Assembly: GCF_001686985.1 (NCBI RefSeq)
Contig: NZ_CP015318.1
Location: 3,346,001 to 3,410,000 of the forward strand
Source of the DNA: Mesorhizobium amorphae CCNWGS0123
GTDB taxonomy: Bacteria > Pseudomonadota > Alphaproteobacteria > Rhizobiales > Rhizobiaceae
Direction of reading: 5' to 3'
DNA: 64,000 nt
Below are positions 1 through 7,663 of the stretch, piece by piece; position 1 is the stretch's first letter, and each line of letters opens with the position of its first letter. The translations under genes and the position numbers were made by a program. The notes under the pieces are model-generated. The model ran no database searches. It saw only the letters and a list, made by a program, of their open reading frames with translations, and was not told the origin of the DNA.

Positions 1-272
1 TCGGCGGCGGCCAGGCGGCAGCGAAGAAGCTGCGGCAGGCCAACATCCTGACTTGCGGCATCGGCCTGCCCATCGACTCTGTCGACGGCGACATGAACGG
101 GTTGCGCCTCGGCACACCCGAGATCGTCCGCTGGGGCATGACCGAAGACGACATGCCGGAACTTGCGGCTCTCATCGCCAGGGCGCTGCGCGGCAATGAC
201 GCCAGCGAACAGGTCGCGGCGGATGTCACGGCATTCCGGCGTCGGTTCAACAAGCTTCATTTTGTGAACTGA
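1..272 (+). CDS. C-terminal fragment of a serine hydroxymethyltransferase-like PLP enzyme
   Basis: The left edge cuts this gene; the open frame starts at base 3 and gives 89 residues to a TGA at 270-272. The stretch GLRLGTPEIVRWGMTEDDM resembles the C-terminal end of the serine/glycine hydroxymethyltransferase family, where an 'R-hydrophobic-GTP' segment contributes to substrate carboxylate binding. Catalytic Lys and the bulk of the PLP domain lie outside the window, so the reaction (serine/glycine interconversion with tetrahydrofolate, or a related aldol cleavage) cannot be verified. It is followed after about 50 bases by a branched-chain amino-acid-type binding protein on the same strand, which may be part of the same amino-acid-related transcription unit. 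Family call moderate, exact function uncertain. Confidence 0.6.
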   Translation, partial: GGGQAAAKKLRQANILTCGIGLPIDSVDGDMNGLRLGTPEIVRWGMTEDDMPELAALIARALRGNDASEQVAADVTAFRRRFNKLHFVN

Positions 273-326
273 CGCCTGAAGCGGCGGGAAAAAGCCCGCC
301 TTTCTCTAAAAAACAGGGGAATGAAA

Positions 327-1442
327 ATGCGCATGATCGTGCAGATGATGACTGCTGCCCTATTGACTGCCGCGACTGTCGGTGCCGCGAGGGCGGATAT
401 CGTGTTCGGCGTCGCCGGACCGATGTCGGGACCGAATGCCGCTTATGGAGAACAGTATCGCGTCGGTGTCGAAACGGCTGTCGAGCGCATCAACGCCAAT
501 GGCGGCGTCCTCGGCCAGAAGCTCGCTGTCTCTGTTGGCGATGATGTCTCCGACCCGAAGCAGGGCGTTTCGGTCGCCAACAAATTCGTCGCCGACGGCG
601 TACGCTATGTCGTCGGGCACTATAACTCGGGCGTAACCATTCCGGCTTCCGAGGTCTACGCCGAGAATGGGGTTCTGTTCGTCACGCCGACGGCCACCAA
701 CCCGATGGTGACCGAGCGCGGCCTGTGGAATGCCTTCCGCGCCTGCGGCCGCGACGACCAGCAAGGCATCATTGCCGCCAAATTCATCCTCACCCGCTTC
801 AAGGACAAGAAGATCGCGATCGTCGACGACAAGTCGACGGCGGGCAAGGGCCTCGCCGACGAGATGGCCAAGGCCTACAATGCAGGCGGCGGCAAGGAAG
901 TGCTGCACGAGGAGATCAACCCCGGCGAGAAGGACTACAGCCCGCTCGTCGCCAAGATCAAGCAGTCGGGCGCCGACCTCGTCTACTACGGCGGCCAGCA
1001 CACCGAGGCCGGCCTGATCGTGCGGCAGATGCACGACCAGGGCGTCACCACGATCCTGATGGGTGGCGACGGCATCTCCAACAGCGAATTCGGCGCCATC
1101 GGCGGTGACGGTGCCGCCGGAACCCTGATGACGTCGTTCCCCGACCCGGCAACATTCACGGAAGCCAAGGATGCCGTCGCCGACCTGAAGGCCAAGAATG
1201 TGCCGACCGAGGCGGTGACCCTCTATGCCTACGCAGCAACGCAGATACTTGCCGAGGCCATCGCCAAGGCCAAGGCCGACGATCCCAAGGCGGCGTCCGA
1301 TTACCTCCATTCCGGTGCCGGCATCTCGACTGTGCTCGGTTCGATTTCCTATGACGACAAGGGGGATATCAAGCAGCCGGGGTTCGTCGTATTTGAGTGG
1401 CAGAAGGTCGACGGCAGGCTGACCCCGGTGGCCCTCAAATAG
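327..1442 (+). CDS. Branched-chain amino-acid-type ABC transporter periplasmic binding protein (LivJ/LivK family)
   Basis: Periplasmic ligand-binding protein of the type I fold used by high-affinity branched-chain or related amino-acid uptake systems. A signal peptide of about 23 residues ends in AARA before DIVFGVAGPMSG, and the mature part has the family pattern of an early GP(M)SG loop, 'YGEQYRVGVETAVERINANGG', and a 'YYGGQHTEAG' loop near the middle. Two ATGs are possible, at 321 and 327; the purine-rich AGGGGA at 315-320 sits directly against 321 but is 6 bases from 327, so 327 is preferred. No permease or ATPase genes follow, so it must work with components encoded elsewhere, or those genes lie upstream of the window. 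The actual ligand is not predictable from sequence alone. Confidence 0.9.
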   Translation: MRMIVQMMTAALLTAATVGAARADIVFGVAGPMSGPNAAYGEQYRVGVETAVERINANGGVLGQKLAVSVGDDVSDPKQGVSVANKFVADGVRYVVGHYNSGVTIPASEVYAENGVLFVTPTATNPMVTERGLWNAFRACGRDDQQGIIAAKFILTRFKDKKIAIVDDKSTAGKGLADEMAKAYNAGGGKEVLHEEINPGEKDYSPLVAKIKQSGADLVYYGGQHTEAGLIVRQMHDQGVTTILMGGDGISNSEFGAIGGDGAAGTLMTSFPDPATFTEAKDAVADLKAKNVPTEAVTLYAYAATQILAEAIAKAKADDPKAASDYLHSGAGISTVLGSISYDDKGDIKQPGFVVFEWQKVDGRLTPVALK

Positions 1443-1449
1443 AAACACC

Positions 1450-1484
1450 ACGTCGGCGGCCGCACATCGGCCGCCGACGTTTTC
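1450..1484 (+). terminator. Rho-independent terminator after the binding-protein gene
   Basis: A 12-bp perfect inverted repeat (ACGTCGGCGGCC at 1450-1461 with its complement at 1469-1480) encloses a 7-base loop and runs into TTTT. It sits 7 bases after the stop codon of the binding protein and just before the LysR gene, so it probably separates the two transcription units. Confidence 0.75.
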
Positions 1485-1496
1485 CGGGAACGGACG

Positions 1497-2396
1497 ATGG
1501 CCGTCAATCCGCCGCGACCTCGAATGCCGCCGCTCAATGCCTTGCGGGCCTTCGAGGCGGCCGCCCGCCACCAAAGCTTCGCCAAGGCGGCGGACGAGCT
1601 TGGCGTGACACCGGCGGCGGTGTCGCATCAGGTCAAGGCGCTGGAGGCATGGCTGGGCTCGTCGTTGTTCGTCCGCCACCCCCAAGGGCTGCATCTGACC
1701 GAAGCCGGCCGTGCCGCCCTGCCGGCCTTCTCCACAGCCTTCGACGCCATGGGCCTTGCCGTCCAGGAACTGCGCATCTCGGCGCCGAGGCCCCAGGTCA
1801 GCATCGCCGCATTGCCGTCGATCGCCCAGCTTTGGCTGGCGCCGCGCCTGCCGGCGCTACGCGCCGCGCATCCAGCGCTGCGCCCATCCATCCATGCGCT
1901 GGAGGAGGCGCCGGATTTCAGGCGCGAGCCCTTCGACCTCGCCATCTTCCTGACCAGGCATGCCCCAGCCGGCAGCCGCGCCTTCAAGCTTTGCGACGAT
2001 GTCATCTTTCCGGTCTGCGCACCGGCATTGGCCGGGCTGCTGAAAACACCAGTCGATCTCTCATCACAGCTTCTGCTGTGGGACACCACCTGGACCGGCG
2101 ACTGGAGCCTGTGGTTCGAGGCTGCCGGGCTGAAAAGTCCGTCGATCGAGTCCGGCTCCGAGTTTTCGCTCTACAGCATGGCGCTGCAGGCGGCCATCGA
2201 CGGTGCCGGCGTGTTGATGGGGCATGAAGCCTTGGTGTCGCGCGCGCTTTCTGCAGGTTCGCTGGTTGCGCCGTTCCCGGAGCGGCGCGTGCCCACCGGC
2301 CTCAGCCTCTCGATCCTTGCGCCGGACCGCCCGCCCGCCCAGGCCGCGCAGATGATCGACTGGCTGCTTGCGCAGAGCGCAGCGAGCCAGGGCTGA
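1497..2396 (+). CDS. LysR-family transcriptional regulator (GcvA-like)
   Basis: A 299-residue regulator of the LysR family. The N-terminal winged helix-turn-helix covers about residues 12-72 (pattern LNALRAFEAAARHQSFAKAA then VTPAAVSHQVKALE), followed by a substrate-binding effector domain from about residue 95 to the end. The 'MPPLNALRAFEAAARH' opening and 'HPQGLHLTEAG' are typical of the GcvA/AmpR subgroup. It is separated from the upstream binding-protein gene by a strong hairpin, so co-regulation is not obvious; LysR proteins often control an adjacent or divergent gene, but the gene downstream is convergent. Effector and target are unknown. The ATG at 1497 has a weak GGGAACGGA ribosome site directly upstream. 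Confidence 0.9.
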   Translation: MAVNPPRPRMPPLNALRAFEAAARHQSFAKAADELGVTPAAVSHQVKALEAWLGSSLFVRHPQGLHLTEAGRAALPAFSTAFDAMGLAVQELRISAPRPQVSIAALPSIAQLWLAPRLPALRAAHPALRPSIHALEEAPDFRREPFDLAIFLTRHAPAGSRAFKLCDDVIFPVCAPALAGLLKTPVDLSSQLLLWDTTWTGDWSLWFEAAGLKSPSIESGSEFSLYSMALQAAIDGAGVLMGHEALVSRALSAGSLVAPFPERRVPTGLSLSILAPDRPPAQAAQMIDWLLAQSAASQG

Positions 2397-2406
2397 TTTG
2401 ATGGCA

Positions 2407-2440
2407 ACCGGCGGCAACAAGCGATGGCTTCGCCGCCGGT
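2407..2440. terminator. Possible bidirectional hairpin between convergent genes
   Basis: ACCGGCGGC at 2407-2415 pairs with GCCGCCGGT at 2432-2440 in the short gap between the convergent LysR and cupredoxin genes. There is no good T-run, so it may be a weak or Rho-assisted terminator serving both strands. Confidence 0.35.
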
Positions 2441-2450
2441 CTCAAACGCA

Positions 2451-2771
2451 TCACGGCGCCACGTCCAGATGGCCCTTCATGTTGGGGTGGAAGCGGCAGA
2501 AATAGTCGACAGCTCCCGCCTTCTCGAGCGTCATCCGCCCTTTCGACTCAGGCGGGATCATCACCTCCCAGTCGCCTTTCACCGTGGCCGTGTGGGCAAA
2601 CGCATCCTTGTTCACCCATTCGATCGTGTCGCCGACCTTCGCCTCAATGCTTGCCGGCGTGAAGACGAGCTTGTCGATCGTCACCTCGATCGTGGCGGCC
2701 AGCGCCGGGCTGGCGACGAGCGCCAGCGCCAGAGCGCCCGCGAGCGAGCATATCGGCATGCCGGCTTTCAT
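2451..2771 (-). CDS. Small periplasmic cupredoxin (type I copper protein)
   Basis: A 106-residue exported blue-copper-type protein. A signal peptide of 25 residues ends in SPALA, and the mature domain of about 80 residues is the minimal cupredoxin size. The predicted copper ligands are His60 (in DAFAHT), then Cys92, His95 and Met98 in the C-terminal loop CRFHPNM, the classical H...C-x2-H-x2-M arrangement of amicyanin/plastocyanin-like proteins. Its ATG overlaps the stop of the upstream DUF4142 gene (ATGA at 2768-2771), so the two are translationally coupled. With the ECF sigma gene further upstream this looks like an envelope stress or metal/redox unit. Role as electron carrier or copper-handling protein is inference. 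Confidence 0.9.
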   Translation of the reverse strand: MKAGMPICSLAGALALALVASPALAATIEVTIDKLVFTPASIEAKVGDTIEWVNKDAFAHTATVKGDWEVMIPPESKGRMTLEKAGAVDYFCRFHPNMKGHLDVAP

Positions 2772-3301
2772 TTCAGCATGCCGGCGACATGCTCGGCATG
2801 CTGCTGATGGCCCTGGAAAATCTTCAGACCGGTTTCGAGCAGGCTTTTCAGTTCGGCATTCTCCGCCGAGGGGATCAGCAGCGTTTCGAGCGCGCCGTTG
2901 ACCTGCTTGTGGTAGGCAACCTCGTTGGCGACATAGGCCTTGTCGAAGGCTGCACCCTCGAGCTTGGCGAGCTTGGCGCGTTCCTCTTCCGCCGCCTTGC
3001 TCAGCGCCTGGCTGGTGGCGTTGTCTTCGGGGGTGACCTTCAGCTTCTTGACCAGGTCGAGCGCCTGCACGTTCACCGCTTCATGGTCGCGCACCATGTC
3101 GTTGGCGAAATCGACGACCTCCTTGGTCTTCGATTTCTCGATCGCCAGCTTGGCCGCCTCGACGTCGATCACGCCTGCCGTGTAGGCGATGTGGGCGATC
3201 TGCGGGTCGGTCGGCTTGTCGGCTGCCTGTGCGAAAGGGGTTGCGGAAACCAGAAGCAGCGCGACCAGCGCGGCCAGGGAAGCAGTGTGTTTGATAGACA
3301 T
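2768..3301 (-). CDS. Exported DUF4142-family protein
   Basis: A 177-residue secreted protein starting at the ATG at 3301, chosen because AAAGGAGA lies 5 bases upstream; an upstream in-frame ATG at 3334 lacks such a site. A signal peptide of about 26 residues ends in FAQA. The mature part is almost entirely helical with the DUF4142 pattern (AHIAYTAGVIDVEAAKLA..., VVDFANDMVRDHEAVN, and a C-terminal HQQHAEHVA). The family is a ferritin-like four-helix bundle of unknown function often made under oxidative or envelope stress. It is coupled to the cupredoxin gene and preceded by the same promoter motif as the upstream sigma factor, so it is probably an ECF target. Confidence 0.88.
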   Translation of the reverse strand: MSIKHTASLAALVALLLVSATPFAQAADKPTDPQIAHIAYTAGVIDVEAAKLAIEKSKTKEVVDFANDMVRDHEAVNVQALDLVKKLKVTPEDNATSQALSKAAEEERAKLAKLEGAAFDKAYVANEVAYHKQVNGALETLLIPSAENAELKSLLETGLKIFQGHQQHAEHVAGMLK

Positions 3302-3359
3302 GGCATCTCCTTTGCCCGGGATGCGCAATCGCACCGGACTTCGTTTTCGGTTGACGATG

Positions 3360-3389
3360 ATTGGATGCGGGCCGACGGCAAACGTTCCC
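3360..3389 (-). promoter_or_regulatory. Predicted ECF-sigma promoter of the DUF4142-cupredoxin operon
   Basis: Read on the minus strand: GGGAAC (3384-3389), 15 bases, GCATCCAAT (3360-3368). The same two blocks with exactly the same spacing occur in front of the ECF sigma gene at 4126-4155. The GGGAAC block is typical of ECF -35 elements. The -10 block lies about 58 bases upstream of the DUF4142 start. Confidence 0.6.
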
Positions 3390-3404
3390 GAGAAACGGCG
3401 AAGC

Positions 3405-4094
3405 TCAGCCTTCCAGGCCGAGCCTTCTCATCACCGCCTCGGTGAGCCGCTCGCAGCGTCGGCCGGCGAAGGGGAAGGCATCGAGCAGCACCGGGCCGAT
3501 CTCGTCGTCCAGCGCCTTGCGCACCAAAGCACGCGCCCGGTGCAGCCTGGTCTTCACAGTCTCGGGCCGCACGCCGAGCAGGTCGGCGGTTTCCTCGATG
3601 CTCAGGCCCTCGATGACGCGGGCGACGAAGACGGTTCGGTAGACGTCTGGCAGGCTGTCGGTCGCCCGTTCGACCAGCCCGAGGATCTGCCGCTGCGCCA
3701 TCGTCCGCTCCGGATCGTCGCTTGGGTTAAGGGGAAACCGGATGATCTGCGCTTCCGGGTTTTCAGGCATCGCCACGGTACGCCGCCGCTTGCGCAGGCG
3801 CCCGAGCGCCTCGTTGATGACGATGCGCGACAGCCAGGTGGTTAAAGAGGCATCGCCACGAAAGGTGCCGAGATTGGCAAAGGCGCTGACATAGGCCTCC
3901 TGTACGATGTCCTCCGCCTCGGCGTCGTTGCGCACGACGCCGCGCGCGATGCGGTAGAGCTTCTGGTTATGCGTCTTGATGATGGCGCGGAAGGCATCCG
4001 GTTCTCGGGCCAGTGCGCGGCGCACCAGTTGCATGTCGCTGGACAGGACGTCAGGTGCAGAAACTGCGACCGCTGGCATTGCGAGTTTTCCCAT
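3405..4094 (-). CDS. ECF-type sigma-70 family RNA polymerase sigma factor
   Basis: A 229-residue extracytoplasmic-function sigma factor. Region 2 is seen in 'EPDAFRAIIKTHNQKLYRIARGVVRNDAEAEDIVQEAYVSAF', and region 4 in 'LPDVYRTVFVARVIEGLSIEETADLLGVRPETVKTRLHRAR'. There is an N-terminal extension of some 30 residues and a C-terminal tail of about 40 residues after region 4. The ATG at 4094 is chosen over the ATG at 4127 because the latter lies inside the -10 block of the predicted promoter. No obvious anti-sigma gene is adjacent; the next genes downstream are the DUF4142-cupredoxin pair 103 bases away under a matching promoter. Autoregulation is therefore likely. Confidence 0.92.
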   Translation of the reverse strand: MGKLAMPAVAVSAPDVLSSDMQLVRRALAREPDAFRAIIKTHNQKLYRIARGVVRNDAEAEDIVQEAYVSAFANLGTFRGDASLTTWLSRIVINEALGRLRKRRRTVAMPENPEAQIIRFPLNPSDDPERTMAQRQILGLVERATDSLPDVYRTVFVARVIEGLSIEETADLLGVRPETVKTRLHRARALVRKALDDEIGPVLLDAFPFAGRRCERLTEAVMRRLGLEG

Positions 4095-4125
4095 AGCGAC
4101 CCGATCTCCAACGCTTGATCGGGAC

Positions 4126-4155
4126 ATTGGATGCGCCTGCAGGCAAAAGGTTCCC
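4126..4155 (-). promoter_or_regulatory. Predicted autoregulated promoter of the ECF sigma gene
   Basis: Minus strand: GGGAAC (4150-4155), 15 bases, GCATCCAAT (4126-4134). It is the second copy of the motif in front of the DUF4142 gene; CTTTTGCC/GTTTGCC following the -35 block is also conserved. A start codon at 4127 would overlap this element, which supports the start at 4094. Confidence 0.6.
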
Positions 4156-4177
4156 GACCTTTTCCACGCGCGGAAGG

Positions 4178-5266
4178 CTATCCTACAGCCATGGCCAGCG
4201 CCTTGTCTGTGGTCTGCACCCGCGCGGCCGCCGCCAGCAGGTCGGTCTGGGTGATCAGGCCGAGAATATGCCGCTCGCCGTCGACGATGACCACGGCATG
4301 GCTGCGCCCGTCGGTCAGCACGGGAAGCAGGCTCATCGCCGGCGTATCGGGCGAAGCCGTACCGGCCTTGGACATCACGCCCTTCACCGTATCGGTGGCC
4401 CTTGTCAGCTCGCGCAGCCCGACAGCGCCGACCAGCCTTGCCTCGGTGTCGATGACAGGCAAGGTGCGGATGTTGTGGTCGAGGAGCAGCCGGCGCGCCT
4501 GATCGGCGGTGTCATCCTCATGCACCGAGACCACGTCGCGCGACATGATGTCCTCGCACAGCAAGGTCCGGTGCGTACGCACCATCGCCTGCAATTCGAC
4601 CTGCCGCAGCAGCCTTTCGAGGTCGTTGCGGTCGATGTCGAAGGTCTCGTGCAGCGCGCCCAGCGCGGCATCGATGTCTTCGGGCCGAAAGCCGACACGC
4701 TCCTGGGGCGGCGGATCGATTGTCCCATGCGGGCTTTTCGGGGCAGGGGCCGGGACATGCGGATAGCTGCGCCGCGATAGCCTGTGGAAGCCGTAGCCGA
4801 GCGCGACCAGCACGATCGAGTTCAGCGCCACCGGAACGAAAGGAAACAGGAAACCGGCCGCGGTAACCGCCGGTCCACCGAACACGGCCGTCAGCGCGGC
4901 GGCCCCACCCGGCGGATGCAGGCAGCGCGCGAACGACATGGCGGCGATGGCCAGTGCCACCGCAATGCCGGTGGCAAGCGCCGGTTCATGGATGAAATGC
5001 GCCACGATCACACCGACCAGTGCCGAAATGGTATTGCCGCCGATGATCGACCACGGCTGCGCCAGCGGGCTTGCCGGCACGGCGAACAACAGCACGGCGG
5101 AAGCGCCCATCGGCGCCACCAGCAGTGGCACATGCGGGCCGTTGCCAAGCACCAGGCCGCCGATCGCGCCCGTCAGCGCAATGCCGATCGTCGCGCCGAT
5201 ACAGGCGATGAGGCGTTCGCGCAGCGTCGCGCCGGCGAGAATGGGAACGAAGAGGCGAAAGGCCAT
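4178..5266 (-). CDS. HPP-family membrane protein with C-terminal CBS domain pair
   Basis: A 362-residue protein with an N-terminal membrane part of about 165 residues (four to five hydrophobic segments) carrying the family signature CLHPPGGAAAL (His-Pro-Pro at about 117-119). A polar linker follows, then two CBS motifs from about residue 240 to 360, the kind that bind adenosyl ligands and regulate transporters or enzymes. HPP proteins have been linked to nitrite/anion transport in plastids and cyanobacteria; here the substrate is unknown. The gene lies directly upstream of the ECF sigma gene on the same strand, but the sigma gene has its own promoter in the 83-base gap. Confidence 0.88.
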   Translation of the reverse strand: MAFRLFVPILAGATLRERLIACIGATIGIALTGAIGGLVLGNGPHVPLLVAPMGASAVLLFAVPASPLAQPWSIIGGNTISALVGVIVAHFIHEPALATGIAVALAIAAMSFARCLHPPGGAAALTAVFGGPAVTAAGFLFPFVPVALNSIVLVALGYGFHRLSRRSYPHVPAPAPKSPHGTIDPPPQERVGFRPEDIDAALGALHETFDIDRNDLERLLRQVELQAMVRTHRTLLCEDIMSRDVVSVHEDDTADQARRLLLDHNIRTLPVIDTEARLVGAVGLRELTRATDTVKGVMSKAGTASPDTPAMSLLPVLTDGRSHAVVIVDGERHILGLITQTDLLAAAARVQTTDKALAMAVG

Positions 5267-5491
5267 GGCAAGCTCTGGAAAGGGTGCGGCACTGCTCGAA
5301 GCGCCCGCAATGGTGCCGGACGGGCCAAGTTGGAAGCCAAATCAATCCGAAAAATCGCGGATTACGGAAATAACATTGCGCAAGGTCCGCCAACCCCGGC
5401 TTTGCGACATGGGCCGTCTCGCGACGGCCTTCCGGCCGTTCCTTTCAGGATGTTGCACCGGTTTTCCGATTCACCGTGGCAAGTGTCGGAA

Positions 5492-6661
5492 TCAGATGGC
5501 GGCGGCCGCCTCCAGCCCGCGCTTAATATCGGCCTTGAGATCCTCGACATCCTCGAGCCCGATCTGCAGGCGGATCAGCGGCCCGTCATAAGGACCCTTG
5601 GCAATCTTGCGGTCGCCGAGGAAGACCGGCACTGCAAGGCTCTCATAACCGCCCCAGGAATAGCCGAGGCCGAAGATTTTCAGCGCGTCGAGGAAGGCGT
5701 GCTGCTGCCTCTGTCCGCCGCCTTTGAGCACGACGGAGAAGATGCCGCTCGAACCGCAGAAGTCGCGCTTCCACACAGCGTAGTCGGGATGGCTGGGCAG
5801 CGCCGGATGCAGCACGCGCGCTACGCCTGGTTGGCCCTCCAGCCAGGCGGCGATGGCAAGCGCGCTTTTCTGGTGATGCTCCAGCCTGACCCCCATGGTG
5901 CGCAGGCCGCGCAGCACCTGATAGACGTCGTCCGGTCCGGAACAGCAGCCCAGCGTGCAGAAACCTTCATAGAGCTGTTTCCAGCACGCTTCGTTGGCCG
6001 AGACGGTACCGAGCAGCACGTCGGAATGACCGGCCGGATACTTGGTCGCGGCGTGGATCGAGATGTCGACGCCATGGTCGAGCGGCTTGAAATACAGCGG
6101 CGTCGCCCAGGTATTGTCCATCATGACAATGGCGCCGGCCGCACGCGCCGCCTTGGCGATGGCCGGTATGTCCTGCACCTCGAACGTGTTGGAGGCAGGC
6201 GATTCCGTGAACACCACTTTTGTGTTTGGCTTGACCAGCGCGGCGATGCCGGCGCCGACATGCGGATCGTAATACTCGACCTCGACACCCAGCCGCTTCA
6301 GCATCGTGTCGGCGAAATTGCGCGTCGGATGATAGACGGAATCGACGATCAACAGGTGATCGCCCGCCGAAACAAAGGTGAGCAGCGGTATCGTCACGGC
6401 CGCCAGTCCCGACGGCACGACGATCGTGCCGGCCGAGCCTTCCAGCGCGTCGACGGCCAGAGCCAGCGCGTCGGTGGTCGGCGTGCCGCGCGTGCCATAG
6501 GTGTATTTCTGGCTGCGCGCCGCCATCGAGGCCGCATCGGGATAAAGCACCGTCGAGGCATGCACGACAGGCGGATTGACGAAGCCGAAATAGTCGCGCG
6601 GGTTGTTGCCCGAATGGGCAAGCCGCGTGTTGATGCCCATTTCGCTGCCGTCTTTCGCCAT
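5492..6661 (-). CDS. metC: Cystathionine beta-lyase
   Basis: A 389-residue PLP enzyme of the Cys/Met-metabolism family that cleaves cystathionine to homocysteine, ammonia and pyruvate in methionine biosynthesis. The PLP lysine is Lys207 in HAATKYPAGHSD and the PLP-nitrogen aspartate is Asp182 in MDNTWATP. The motif YTYGTRGTPTTDAL at about 53-66 and the C-terminal 'SWGGYESL' block are typical for MetC rather than for cystathionine gamma-synthase. Length is normal for the family. It is transcribed alone; the gap of 225 bases to the HPP gene contains small GC hairpins near 5415-5445 but no convincing T-run terminator. Related gamma-lyase activity cannot be excluded. Confidence 0.93.
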   Translation of the reverse strand: MAKDGSEMGINTRLAHSGNNPRDYFGFVNPPVVHASTVLYPDAASMAARSQKYTYGTRGTPTTDALALAVDALEGSAGTIVVPSGLAAVTIPLLTFVSAGDHLLIVDSVYHPTRNFADTMLKRLGVEVEYYDPHVGAGIAALVKPNTKVVFTESPASNTFEVQDIPAIAKAARAAGAIVMMDNTWATPLYFKPLDHGVDISIHAATKYPAGHSDVLLGTVSANEACWKQLYEGFCTLGCCSGPDDVYQVLRGLRTMGVRLEHHQKSALAIAAWLEGQPGVARVLHPALPSHPDYAVWKRDFCGSSGIFSVVLKGGGQRQQHAFLDALKIFGLGYSWGGYESLAVPVFLGDRKIAKGPYDGPLIRLQIGLEDVEDLKADIKRGLEAAAAI

Positions 6662-7018
6662 TGTTCTTGTCGTCCTTGGTCACGTGGGGAGGGCGCTAGC
6701 CATAGTGCGGCGGCACCGGCGGCGCAACCGGCCGAGACCCGCCAGCCGGCAGTCTTCGGATATGCCAATTCACGGCGGCAAAAGCGGTGAGGTCTCGCGT
6801 GGGATTCCGGCAGCGTGTCGGTCAGTGCCTCGCCGGCTGCTATCCGGTCTCCGCCGATCGGCCTATTGTCGGTGGCCGCGAAAGGCATATACTTGAATTC
6901 TAATATTTATCGCCGGATTGCCCGATCAGAACGGCCGGACGTAGCCGGTTACATTCCTGGTCCCTAATCCGGATATCGCGCTCACAGAGCATGAGCGCGG
7001 CAACAGGGGAGCAATGTC
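6662..7018. other. Non-coding gap of 357 bases between divergent genes
   Basis: This gap must hold the promoters of metC (minus) and the DUF1326 gene (plus). An AT-rich patch at about 6890-6912 stands out from the GC-rich surroundings and is the best promoter candidate. No convincing gene, RNA structure or repeat was seen. Confidence 0.4.
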
Positions 7019-7654
7019 ATGGCTGACGTCAAATGGATGATCAAGGCGCGCGAATTCGTCAACTGCAACTGCGCCTATGGCTGCCCCTGCCAGTTCAACG
7101 CCCTGCCGACGCACGGGTCCTGCCGGGCTGTGGTCGGCGTGGAAATCGAAAGCGGCTATCACGGCGACACCAAGCTGGATGGCTTGCGCTTTGCCGGGGT
7201 CTTCCGCTGGCCTGGCGCGATCCACCACGGCAAGGGCGAGGCGGCGGTGGTCATCGACGAGCGGGCGACCGAGGCTCAGCGCACAGCGCTGCTTCGCATT
7301 CTCAGCGGTGAGGACACCGAACCCGGTGCGACCATATTCCAGGTCTTTTCGACCACGCTGGAGACGGTCCACGATCCGATCTTCGCGGCCATAGACTTCG
7401 AGGTCGACATCGATGCCCGAACGGCTCGTCTGGACGTGCCCGGCGTGACCAAGGGCCATGGCGAACCGATCAAGAATCCCGTCACCGGCAACGAGCATCG
7501 GGCGCGCATCGATCTCACGCACGGTTTCGAATATGCGCTCGCCGAGGTCGGGCGCGGCTGGACCAAGACTTCCGGCCCGATCAAATTCGAACTGGCTGAT
7601 TCGCACAGCCATTTTGCCAATTTGCATCTCTCGCAAAGCGGCATCGTGCATTGA
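7019..7654 (+). CDS. DUF1326-domain protein
   Basis: A 211-residue cytoplasmic-looking protein without signal peptide. The N-terminus carries a cysteine cluster, Cys16, Cys18, Cys22 and Cys24 (NCNCAYGCPC), which is the hallmark of the DUF1326 family and could bind a metal or a thiol partner. The rest is a compact beta-rich domain. It is followed 9 bases later by the DUF2182 membrane protein gene; the two families are repeatedly found side by side in proteobacteria, so they probably act together, perhaps in metal handling. A GGGGAGCAATGTC ribosome-site region precedes the ATG. The molecular role is not known. Confidence 0.88.
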   Translation: MADVKWMIKAREFVNCNCAYGCPCQFNALPTHGSCRAVVGVEIESGYHGDTKLDGLRFAGVFRWPGAIHHGKGEAAVVIDERATEAQRTALLRILSGEDTEPGATIFQVFSTTLETVHDPIFAAIDFEVDIDARTARLDVPGVTKGHGEPIKNPVTGNEHRARIDLTHGFEYALAEVGRGWTKTSGPIKFELADSHSHFANLHLSQSGIVH

Positions 7655-7663
7655 TCTGACCCG

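Noticed and set aside
360..1694. A long minus-strand frame of 444 codons opposite the binding-protein gene
   Set aside because: It covers the complement of a well-supported gene, has the composition expected for a mirrored high-GC frame and no family features.
5395..5445. A rho-independent terminator after metC
   Set aside because: Small GC stems exist but they lack a T-run and are not close to the stop codon.
4784..6790. A 668-codon plus-strand frame
   Set aside because: It lies opposite to the HPP and metC genes; its Arg/His/Gly-rich translation is typical of antisense high-GC frames.
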